Assembly: GCA_944393455.1 (NCBI GenBank)
Contig: CALYAH010000113.1
Span: 1-10,586 of the forward strand
Reading direction: 5' to 3'
DNA: 10,586 nucleotides
Source of the DNA: an uncultured Clostridia bacterium
GTDB taxonomy: Bacteria > Bacillota > Clostridia > TANB77 > CAG-508
Position numbers and translations under genes: made by a program. Below, in pieces: positions 1 through 5,750 of this stretch. Numbering within the stretch: the first letter of the stretch is position 1; each line of letters starts with the position of its first letter. Below the pieces are notes generated by a model. The model saw only the letters and a program-made list of their open reading frames with translations, was not told where the DNA came from and searched no databases.

Positions 1-1787
1 AATGTTACACTTTCTACATTTATTATTTCTGGTTGTTCTGGTTCTTCAGGCTCGGTTACAGGTCCTTCTGGAACTTCAATTGAGTTTCCTCCTACTGATA
101 ACAACTGAGACTCATAATTTTCTAGAGCCTGTTTTAGCTCTTTATTAACTGAATCAGATTCATCATCTACTGAATTGTCAAAATCCCATTGAAAATCCCC
201 ACCATTTAAACGACCTGCATATTTTTGAACATTTTTTACTGCTTCTTCCGGACTATCTGTTTTGTATGCATACATTATATTTGATGTATCGAAGTTGTTA
301 TATGTATTTTCTCCTTTTAATGATTTTATGCTATCAGGAATTTGCTCCTTAATATTTGATACTTCATAAGCATCAAAACTTTCATTATCTTCTGAATATG
401 GAATATATGAATCTTGTCCAATCATATAGTTGTTATATGCTTTTATCATTCCTCCATCTTCTTTTGAAAAAGTACCGCTGGTATCAGAACCTTGCATAGA
501 TATCATCATAGGTTTTTTACAGTTTCTAAAATAATTTCCTTCCACTAATACTGATGAACCTAAACAAGCTCCCACACCATATTTAGAATTACCATCGTAA
601 TAATTGTTATATACGTGCGCAGAATAAAATCTAATTCTTGGATGTCTTGAGTCAGAATGGTCATACCAGTTATGATGATAAGTAATATATAATCCTTCAG
701 TTGTATCTTCACTTAATCCTAAAAGATTACTTTTCCCATTATCCCAGAAATGATTATATGAAAAAGTTACATAAGTTGATTTTTTACAATCTAATGCACC
801 ATCACCTTTAGCCTGGTCACTATCACTTCCTGCTTCTCCATAAAAGAAATCACAATTATGTACCCATATGTGGTCATTTTCTTGCTGTAATCCTATGTTG
901 TCTCCTTCCGAACTATCAGTTAGCATTACAGCAATATTTCTTATTTCAACATTTGTTGCATTTTTTATTCTAATACCATATCCATATAAAGTAGCATCTT
1001 CGCCTATTCCCTCTAATGTTATACCACAGTTGATTCTATTATCAGCTCCATTCCCACTAATAACAATATCCCCACCATCTAATACAGATGGATCTGTTAC
1101 TTTGCCAATAAATCTTATTGCTAGTGGTTTTGATTCATATCCCTTCTTATACAAATTTAATATATTTTGTAATCCGACTGCTTTTTCTGTCTTCCCATTA
1201 TTACTTGTTTGTACTTCTAAGGAAACTGTATCTTTCGACTCTTGTGTTATATATATAACATTTGCATCTTCTTTTAAAGTCCCATCTATGTTATATGCTC
1301 CTGTTGTATTTCCATTTACCCAAGCAAATCCTGTTCTGTCGTGTGCAAAAACTGTTATATCTTGTGTTTCAAATTGTTTAGATGTATCCTCTTGATTATT
1401 TATTATTGGAACAATTTTAAATTTATAAATTCCTGTCTGTAATCCAACAGCATCAGCTCTCCAGTAATATACACTTGTCCCATTATTGTAGCTTCGTATT
1501 AGTTCGTTATCTAATCTATTATAACTATTATTTCCATTACTTATATATACATTATACCCTGATGCTCCATCAACATTTTCCCATTCTACATATGCTGATT
1601 CTAATCCACTTCCCACTTTCCTTTGAACTACATTAGAATTTATAACATTATATTTTTTCCCTGCTAAAGATGTAACTTCACTATGATGACTACTTGAATA
1701 ATTTGATAATATTATTGCAATAATTAGTAATATTATCAAACTTATACTTATTATTATTTTTGTTTTATTTTTTAATCTTCTTTTCAT
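1..1787 (-). CDS. Secreted pectate lyase, polysaccharide lyase family 1, with FN3-like domain (C-terminus cut by window edge)
   Basis: This extracellular enzyme should cleave polygalacturonate (pectin) by Ca-dependent beta-elimination. The visible 595 codons begin with a basic N-terminus and one hydrophobic segment (about residues 10-28), either a signal peptide or a membrane anchor; no lipobox is seen. Residues about 58-147 resemble a fibronectin type III domain (AYVEWENVDGASGYNVYIS). The right-handed beta-helix lyase domain spans roughly 150-535. It shows the DHIWVHNCDF strand (305-314), the Ca-binding pair Asp329/Asp333 in GDGALDCKK, Lys352, and the catalytic RxPxxR motif RHPRIR (381-386) within an ITYHHNWYDHSDSRHPRIRF-like stretch. 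After about 540 comes an acidic, Pro/Glu-rich linker that runs off the edge, so another domain (binding or surface-anchoring) may follow. The start is ATG 1785-1787, with AGAGGAG about 8 bases upstream. All catalytic residues are present and the gene looks functional. Substrate preference within PL1 cannot be decided from sequence. Confidence 0.93.
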   Translation of the reverse strand, partial: MKRRLKNKTKIIISISLIILLIIAIILSNYSSSHHSEVTSLAGKKYNVINSNVVQRKVGSGLESAYVEWENVDGASGYNVYISNGNNSYNRLDNELIRSYNNGTSVYYWRADAVGLQTGIYKFKIVPIINNQEDTSKQFETQDITVFAHDRTGFAWVNGNTTGAYNIDGTLKEDANVIYITQESKDTVSLEVQTSNNGKTEKAVGLQNILNLYKKGYESKPLAIRFIGKVTDPSVLDGGDIVISGNGADNRINCGITLEGIGEDATLYGYGIRIKNATNVEIRNIAVMLTDSSEGDNIGLQQENDHIWVHNCDFFYGEAGSDSDQAKGDGALDCKKSTYVTFSYNHFWDNGKSNLLGLSEDTTEGLYITYHHNWYDHSDSRHPRIRFYSAHVYNNYYDGNSKYGVGACLGSSVLVEGNYFRNCKKPMMISMQGSDTSGTFSKEDGGMIKAYNNYMIGQDSYIPYSEDNESFDAYEVSNIKEQIPDSIKSLKGENTYNNFDTSNIMYAYKTDSPEEAVKNVQKYAGRLNGGDFQWDFDNSVDDESDSVNKELKQALENYESQLLSVGGNSIEVPEGPVTEPEEPEQPEIINVESVT

Positions 1788-1831
1788 ATGCAATTCTCCT
1801 CTTTACTTGATTTTATATAAACTCTATCTGT

Positions 1832-1860
1832 ATTATACAATATTAAAATTTTTATGACAA
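1832..1860 (-). promoter_or_regulatory. Sigma-A promoter of the pectate lyase gene
   Basis: On the minus strand, TTGTCA (1855-1860) and TATAAT (1832-1837) are separated by exactly 17 bases. Transcription should start near 1825, giving a leader of about 37 bases before the ATG at 1787. No obvious operator or catabolite-response element was seen overlapping it. Confidence 0.8.
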
Positions 1861-1908
1861 TATTTTTTACCTAATTTCTATTTCAGAAAAGTTATCATAT
1901 TTTTTTCT

Positions 1909-1946
1909 AATTGACATATCTATTACTATTTTATTGTCTGTCAATT
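1909..1946. other. 8-bp inverted repeat in the gap between the Fe-S gene and the pectate lyase
   Basis: AATTGACA (1909-1916) and TGTCAATT (1939-1946) form perfect 8-bp arms around a 22-base spacer. On the minus strand the second arm is followed by an A-rich, not U-rich, stretch, so it is a poor intrinsic terminator. It lies about 50 bases upstream of the pectate lyase -35 box, where a regulator could bind. The rest of the 234-base gap (1788-2021) holds only the promoter and AT-rich sequence; I see no gene in it. Confidence 0.35.
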
Positions 1947-2021
1947 ATAATTTTTCATCATTAATTAGATCATATCTTTTAAATATAGTAATCATACTCG
2001 AATCTTTCTAATTTGTTCAAT

Positions 2022-2237
2022 TTATTTCCCACCTTCTTTTTCATCAAAAACTTCTATAACTAATGCTTTCTTTGGACAAAAATTAGAACATTTACCACAT
2101 TTAATGCATTTATCATAATTGATTTGTGGAGCATTAAAACCCTCTTGTGATAATGCTTCAACTGGGCAAATTTTTACGGCAGGGCATTTATGATTTTGTG
2201 GACAATTGTCTAAGATTATTTTTAATTTTCTTTCCAT
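2022..2237 (-). CDS. Small ferredoxin-like 4Fe-4S binding protein
   Basis: This 71-residue cytoplasmic protein probably carries electrons. The second half has a classic 4Fe-4S motif, CIKCGKCSNFCP (Cys44, 47, 50, 54). The first half has Cys12, Cys18 and Cys24 in an NCPQNHKCPAVKICPVEA arrangement (C-x5-C-x5-CP) instead of CxxCxxCxxxCP. One full cluster (Cys44/47/50 plus Cys24) is therefore secure, while a second would have only three Cys plus perhaps His16. I recall small clostridial 4Fe-4S proteins with the same CPQNHxCP pattern, so this is probably a family trait and not decay. The start at 2237 is backed by a strong AGGAGGAG about 5 bases upstream. It lies 17 bases after the methyltransferase stop and is most likely co-transcribed with it. 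Its redox partner is unknown. Confidence 0.88.
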   Translation of the reverse strand: MERKLKIILDNCPQNHKCPAVKICPVEALSQEGFNAPQINYDKCIKCGKCSNFCPKKALVIEVFDEKEGGK

Positions 2238-2254
2238 TTTTCTCCTCCTATAAT

Positions 2255-2935
2255 TTACTTTTTATTATATATGGTGTCTTTCTTTTTCAGAACGTACACC
2301 AACCATTTATTATTACTTTCGCCGCCCTCCTTATGAAAGTCAAAAATTTGATATCCAATTCTAGTAATAATGTCATCCAGTTCACTTTTACTAAAATATT
2401 TATAATATCGTTCAGTTCCCATATGAAATTCGTTAGAGAAATCAACCCACTCTTCACTAGTTTCCTTTATTTCACAATTCATTGCATTAAAAATAAATAA
2501 GCCATCTTTTTTAAGCACATCATAAGTTTTTTGTAAAACTTTTAATGCGTCTTCTTTAGTGAAGTGAACAAACACTCTCCAACAAAAAACAGCCGAATAT
2601 TTTTCTATAAATTCATCTTCTAGTACATTAAATTTAATTGTTTTTACACCTTTTTTCTTGATTTCATTAATAAAATCTTCTGCTATATCACTTGCTGTTA
2701 CGTCATATCCCAAGCTTTGAATATATTTTGCATTCAAACCATCAGCGGAGCCAATTTCAAAAATTTTTGAACCCTTAGGTAATAATTCAATATTTTTTTT
2801 AATAAATTTTTCTAACTTTTCACGTTTTTGCTTTACTTTCTCTGGATAAATATTATCATATTCTATAGTATTTGCTAAATATTTGTTAGCATTTTTTCTA
2901 TATACTTCGATTGTTTTTTCATTTTCTATACTCAT
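2255..2935 (-). CDS. Class I SAM-dependent methyltransferase
   Basis: The 226-residue protein has a Rossmann-type methyltransferase core. Motif I is KIFEIGSADG (57-66), a GxxxG variant that binds SAM. The acidic residue ending strand 2 is Asp83 in VTASDIAEDF. The motif IV region is about 115-124 (AVFCWRVFVHF), followed by the helix and strand LKKDGLFIFNAMN (141-153). This resembles the UbiE/Methyltransf_11 and _25 group, which act on small molecules; there is no RNA- or DNA-binding domain, and the substrate cannot be named. Residues 1-50 are a charged helical extension. The ATG lies 3 bases after the NUDIX stop codon, and the AAGGAG about 14 bases upstream sits inside the end of the NUDIX gene, which suggests translational coupling. 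It belongs to the small-ORF/NUDIX/methyltransferase/Fe-S unit. Confidence 0.88.
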   Translation of the reverse strand: MSIENEKTIEVYRKNANKYLANTIEYDNIYPEKVKQKREKLEKFIKKNIELLPKGSKIFEIGSADGLNAKYIQSLGYDVTASDIAEDFINEIKKKGVKTIKFNVLEDEFIEKYSAVFCWRVFVHFTKEDALKVLQKTYDVLKKDGLFIFNAMNCEIKETSEEWVDFSNEFHMGTERYYKYFSKSELDDIITRIGYQIFDFHKEGGESNNKWLVYVLKKKDTIYNKK

Positions 2936-2938
2936 ATT

Positions 2939-3460
2939 CTAATTTTCTTCTCCTTCCAAACTTCTATCAATTAAATGAGTAAATTGCTTAATCTTGTTAT
3001 CAACTAAAAGTTCTTTTATTCCTGTGGGTTTTAAGTCTAAGTTTTTAAGTTCTTCTCTACTTACCCATTTAAAGTGTAATATTTTTTTCTCTCCATTATC
3101 ATCCTCTTCTATATCCCAATCATTGGAAGTAAGTGGATTTTTAGGTTTTACAGTAAAATAATTTTCAATCCAATGTTCAAGTTTTTCATTTTTATTATAA
3201 AAATTTTCATGAAAACAAAACCATTTGCATTTCTCTATATCAATATCACATCCAATTTCTTCTTTTACTTCTCTTGCTAAAGCTTGCAAAGAAGTTTCAC
3301 CTAATAATACATGTCCTCCTGGTAAAATATAATAATTATATCCATCTATTTGTTGTATTAAAAATTTATTATCTTGTACAATTACTGCTGCAACTCTAAA
3401 ATGAAAATTATATCCGTCATTTTTTATTTTTATATCTTTTTTAGAATATATTTCGTTCAT
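2939..3460 (-). CDS. NUDIX hydrolase
   Basis: The 173-residue protein should hydrolyse a nucleoside diphosphate linked to another group, using Mg or Mn. A complete NUDIX box GX5EX7REUXEEXGU is visible at residues 49-71: Gly49, Glu55, then REVKEEIGC at 63-71, with metal ligands Glu64, Glu67 and Glu68. The fold starts about residue 20 (FRVAAVIVQDNKFLIQQ) and continues with YILPGGH (44-50). The C-terminal part contains an FKWVSREELKNLDLKP stretch typical of small NUDIX enzymes. Specificity cannot be read from the sequence; the family includes housecleaning dNTPases, sugar-nucleotide and mRNA-cap hydrolases. The start ATG 3458-3460 is fixed by an in-frame TAG two codons upstream, with GGGAGGAG about 13 bases before it. 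It is the first large gene of its unit and sits 48 bases downstream of a 34-codon ORF. Confidence 0.92.
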   Translation of the reverse strand: MNEIYSKKDIKIKNDGYNFHFRVAAVIVQDNKFLIQQIDGYNYYILPGGHVLLGETSLQALAREVKEEIGCDIDIEKCKWFCFHENFYNKNEKLEHWIENYFTVKPKNPLTSNDWDIEEDDNGEKKILHFKWVSREELKNLDLKPTGIKELLVDNKIKQFTHLIDRSLEGEEN

Positions 3461-3508
3461 CTGCTATTGTTTTCTCCTCCCTTGAAAAATCAAACAATAA
3501 ATTTCCCT

Positions 3509-3613
3509 TTATTTTTTATGTAATTTTCGTATTAATAAATCATTGTGAATTTGATTTTTTAATATATCTATTATTTCATCACATAATTCCGGGGTTAATA
3601 TTTCTTCTGTCAT
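3509..3613 (-). CDS. Small ORF, 34 residues, unknown function
   Basis: ATG (3611-3613) to TAA (3509-3511) encodes a 34-residue peptide starting MTEEILTPELCDEII and ending RKLHKK. It has AGAGGA 6 bases before the start and an in-frame stop further upstream, so this start is the only one. It is acidic at the front, basic at the end and probably helical, with no signal peptide or membrane segment. It lies between a near-consensus promoter (3682-3710) and the NUDIX gene, so the unit's transcript would carry it first. It could be a real small protein, a leader peptide, or the remnant of a longer gene; I recognise no family. Confidence 0.5.
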   Translation of the reverse strand: MTEEILTPELCDEIIDILKNQIHNDLLIRKLHKK

Positions 3614-3681
3614 ATATAGTCCTCTTTTTTAAATTTTTATAAACTATTTTTTCTCTTTTACTAATTTATTAAATATGATTT

Positions 3682-3710
3682 ATTATATCTTATTTAGATA
3701 AAAAAGACAA
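3682..3710 (-). promoter_or_regulatory. Sigma-A promoter of the small-ORF/NUDIX/methyltransferase/Fe-S unit
   Basis: On the minus strand, TTGTCT (3705-3710) and TATAAT (3682-3687) are 17 bases apart. Transcription should start near 3675, about 62 bases before the small ORF. It lies past the end of the ABC permease gene, so the unit has its own promoter. The rest of 3614-3777 is AT-rich, with a 7-bp stem (AAAGCAA 3742-3748 with TTGCTTT 3759-3765) that lacks a U-tract on the minus strand. Confidence 0.72.
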
Positions 3711-3777
3711 CGAATTTCATTTATCTATTATTATTTTTTATAAAGCAATGCCATAGTTTTGCTTTTTCAAGAAGAAG

Positions 3778-3835
3778 TGTCCCAGAATGGACAAAAATGT
3801 CCAAAAGGAAACGTCCCCAATTGGACATTTCCTTT
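3778..3835. repeat. Compound palindromic element built from TGTCC/GGACA motifs
   Basis: Three nested or adjacent palindromes share the same core. TGTCC (3778-3782) pairs with GGACA (3789-3793) around CAGAAT. TGGACA (3788-3793) pairs with TGTCCA (3798-3803) around AAAA. AAAGGAAA-c-GTCC (3804-3816) pairs with GGAC-a-TTTCCTTT (3823-3835) around CCAATT. The first two compete for the same GGACA arm, so alternative folds are possible. GC content is locally higher than in the flanks. It resembles the REP/RAYT-like palindromes I recall in clostridial genomes, but copy number cannot be judged from one window and no transposase is present here. Confidence 0.55.
3804..3835 (-). terminator. Probable terminator hairpin of the PBP1A-ABC exporter operon
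   Basis: The 12-bp stem (8 + 4 bp with one internal mismatch, 6-base loop) starts on the permease stop codon itself (TAA, 3834-3836). On the minus strand the stem ends in CCTTTT, only a short U-tract, and a second hairpin (3788-3803) follows with TTTT as its loop. Position favours termination, but the weak U-tract leaves doubt. Confidence 0.45.
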
Positions 3836-4982
3836 ATTTTGCAAATAATACTTTTTTTTTTTTTTTTTGTTTTATAATGTAAACAAAAACAATAGTAATA
3901 TAAATAATTGTAGATATAGCCATTAGCAAAATATTTACCAAATCTATTGTTCCATTATTAATATCCGTAAATATTAATGTGAAATTTAAAAATGGTACGA
4001 TTGAAAGTATTGGCGTTGTTGTTATTCCTATCATAAATGCAATCATTCCTGGAAAGAAAGATATGAAGGTTAAAGGTGTTAATGCACTTTGTGCTTCTTT
4101 AAATGTTTTCGATGTACTTGCAATAGCAATACATAATCCACTTATAAAGAATGAATATGCAATAATTACTATAACTGCAAATAATATAGTAATTGGAGTA
4201 AACATTATATCTATTCCTTCATATATTGAAAACATGTCTTTTGTTACTATTAAAGAGATAATTGCTAAAACTAAACTTATAATACCTGTAATAATTGAAG
4301 ATACAGTTACACCTAAAAACTTTCCAACAATTATATCTTTGCTTTTTATAGGAAATGTAAGCAAAGTTTCTAAAGTTCCTCTTTCTCTCTCTCCTGCTGT
4401 TGTATCTGTTGCTGGATATGTAGCTGATACTGTTATTGCCATCATGATAAATAGGAATGCATAATTTTTTATATAATTTGCAAAGAAATTATCTTCTTCA
4501 ATTAGATTTTCTTCTACTGTTATAATGTTTAATACTTCATCGGCACTTATATTATTTTCTTGTAAATAAGTTTGTTGTAAATATTGTTTATACGCATTAT
4601 AGTATGATTCCATCAATCCTGTTGAATATGTACTTGTATCTGAAGCATCGCTATTTATAATATATTTATTTCCGTCCTTTGTTATATATAAGTTAATCTC
4701 CCCATTATCATATTGGCTCTTTAATTCTTCTTCACTTCCATTGATAATTTCGATATTCATTTCTTCTGCTATGCTTTTTTCGACTTCAGACATTTCATAA
4801 GCAAATCCAATTTTGTTATATTCATCCACATCCTTATTTGTCTGAGAATCAAATAAAGCAGACATTCCAATAATTAAAAGAGGTATAAATATTGGTATTA
4901 TTAGCATCATTGCTAAAGATTTTTTATCTCTAAATAATTCTCGAAGTTCCTTTTTTAATATATTCCATAGATTATTCTTCAT
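3834..4982 (-). CDS. natB: ABC-2 type transporter permease, NatB-like
   Basis: This 382-residue membrane subunit pairs with the ATPase encoded just upstream. One N-terminal helix (about 23-44) is followed by a large extracellular domain (about 46-168), then a cluster of five or six helices (about 172-189, 222-247, 262-288, 303-321, 324-338, 349-370). The cytoplasmic GERERGTLETLLTFP motif (197-211) is the hallmark of the ABC-2 NatB/YhaP group. Characterised NatAB exports Na+; many relatives export lipids, peptides or drugs, so the substrate is inferred only. The ATG at 4982 overlaps the ATPase gene by 11 bases, with AGGAGG 7-8 bases upstream inside it, which implies translational coupling. The C-terminus is KQKKKKKVLFAK, encoded by an uninterrupted A17 tract (T17 at 3852-3868), a slippage-prone site. 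A palindromic element starts at the stop codon. Confidence 0.9.
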   Translation of the reverse strand: MKNNLWNILKKELRELFRDKKSLAMMLIIPIFIPLLIIGMSALFDSQTNKDVDEYNKIGFAYEMSEVEKSIAEEMNIEIINGSEEELKSQYDNGEINLYITKDGNKYIINSDASDTSTYSTGLMESYYNAYKQYLQQTYLQENNISADEVLNIITVEENLIEEDNFFANYIKNYAFLFIMMAITVSATYPATDTTAGERERGTLETLLTFPIKSKDIIVGKFLGVTVSSIITGIISLVLAIISLIVTKDMFSIYEGIDIMFTPITILFAVIVIIAYSFFISGLCIAIASTSKTFKEAQSALTPLTFISFFPGMIAFMIGITTTPILSIVPFLNFTLIFTDINNGTIDLVNILLMAISTIIYITIVFVYIIKQKKKKKVLFAK

Positions 4983-5730
4983 TTAAAACGCCTCCTATCA
5001 TTGCAAAAAATGCATATCTTAAATTTGTTGTATTTGTATCTTGTTTTATCTTATCAGGCGTTCCTGTTTTTATTATTTCTCCTTTATTTATCATAATTAC
5101 TCTATCACAAATATTTTCCGCTTCTTCCATATAATGTGTAGAATACAAAATTGTTTTTCCTTTTTCTCTTTCGTCCTTTATAAAATTTAATATTATCTGG
5201 CTAGAAATGATGTCTAATCCTGTCGTTGCTTCATCTAAAATATAGTATTGAGGATTATTTACCAAACATCTTGCCAAATTTACTTTTTGAGTTTGACCTG
5301 TTGATAAATTCGCTATTTTATTATATAAAAATTGTTCCATTTTTAATACACTTGTAATTTCTTTTATTCTTTTTCCACTTTCGTTTTTAGGAACTCCATA
5401 TATATCGCAGCACATCTTTAACAATTCATAAGTTGATAATGTATCATATATTTTTGTGTTGCCAGATAAATATGCTATTTTTTGCTTAATTTCTATTTCG
5501 TTGTTTTTATAGTCCATTTTGTCAAATGTGATTTTTCCTGCTGTTGGTTCTAATATTCCTGCTATCATTCTTAATAATGTAGTTTTTCCCGCACCATTTG
5601 GTCCTAGTATTCCTATAATTTCTCCCTCTTTTGCTTCAAATGTAATGTCTTTGTCTGCATAAAATTCTTCTTTTTCTTTTTTACTTTTATTTCTAACAAA
5701 TTTCTTTGTTATGTTTTCTACCTTAATCAT
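4972..5730 (-). CDS. natA: ABC transporter ATP-binding protein, NatA-like
   Basis: This 252-residue ATPase should energise the NatB-like permease downstream. Visible motifs are Walker A GPNGAGKTT (43-51), the ABC signature LSTGQTQKV (142-150), Walker B YYILDE (162-167) with its D-loop GLD, and the switch His199 in STHYMEEAE. The Q-loop region reads AYLSGNTKIYDTLS (86-99) with no Gln, a variant I associate with NatA-type subunits. The catalytic set is otherwise complete. The start ATG 5728-5730 has AAAGGGGA about 5 bases upstream and lies 20 bases after the PBP1A stop codon, so the gene is almost certainly co-transcribed with PBP1A. NatA versus another ABC-2 exporter ATPase rests on family resemblance plus the NatB-like partner. 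Confidence 0.92.
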   Translation of the reverse strand: MIKVENITKKFVRNKSKKEKEEFYADKDITFEAKEGEIIGILGPNGAGKTTLLRMIAGILEPTAGKITFDKMDYKNNEIEIKQKIAYLSGNTKIYDTLSTYELLKMCCDIYGVPKNESGKRIKEITSVLKMEQFLYNKIANLSTGQTQKVNLARCLVNNPQYYILDEATTGLDIISSQIILNFIKDEREKGKTILYSTHYMEEAENICDRVIMINKGEIIKTGTPDKIKQDTNTTNLRYAFFAMIGGVLNEE

Positions 5731-5750
5731 TTTATTCCCCTTTCATAAAA

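Noticed and set aside
868..1395. Open frame of 175 codons on the plus strand
   Set aside because: It is antisense to the pectate lyase, whose frame shows clear catalytic motifs; the plus-strand product is low-complexity, has no ribosome binding site of note and matches no family I know.
3461..3508. 7-bp stem (ATTGTTT/AAACAAT) enclosing the NUDIX ribosome binding site as a riboswitch or thermometer
   Set aside because: A single short AT-only stem with a 19-20 base loop is expected by chance in this composition and the binding site stays unpaired in the loop.
3742..3765. 7-bp stem AAAGCAA/TTGCTTT as a terminator
   Set aside because: The U-tract follows the stem only on the plus strand, where no gene ends; on the minus strand it is followed by A-rich DNA.
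3979..4464. Plus-strand open frame of 161 codons
   Set aside because: Antisense shadow of the NatB-like permease; its hydrophobic repeats mirror the transmembrane codons of the real gene.
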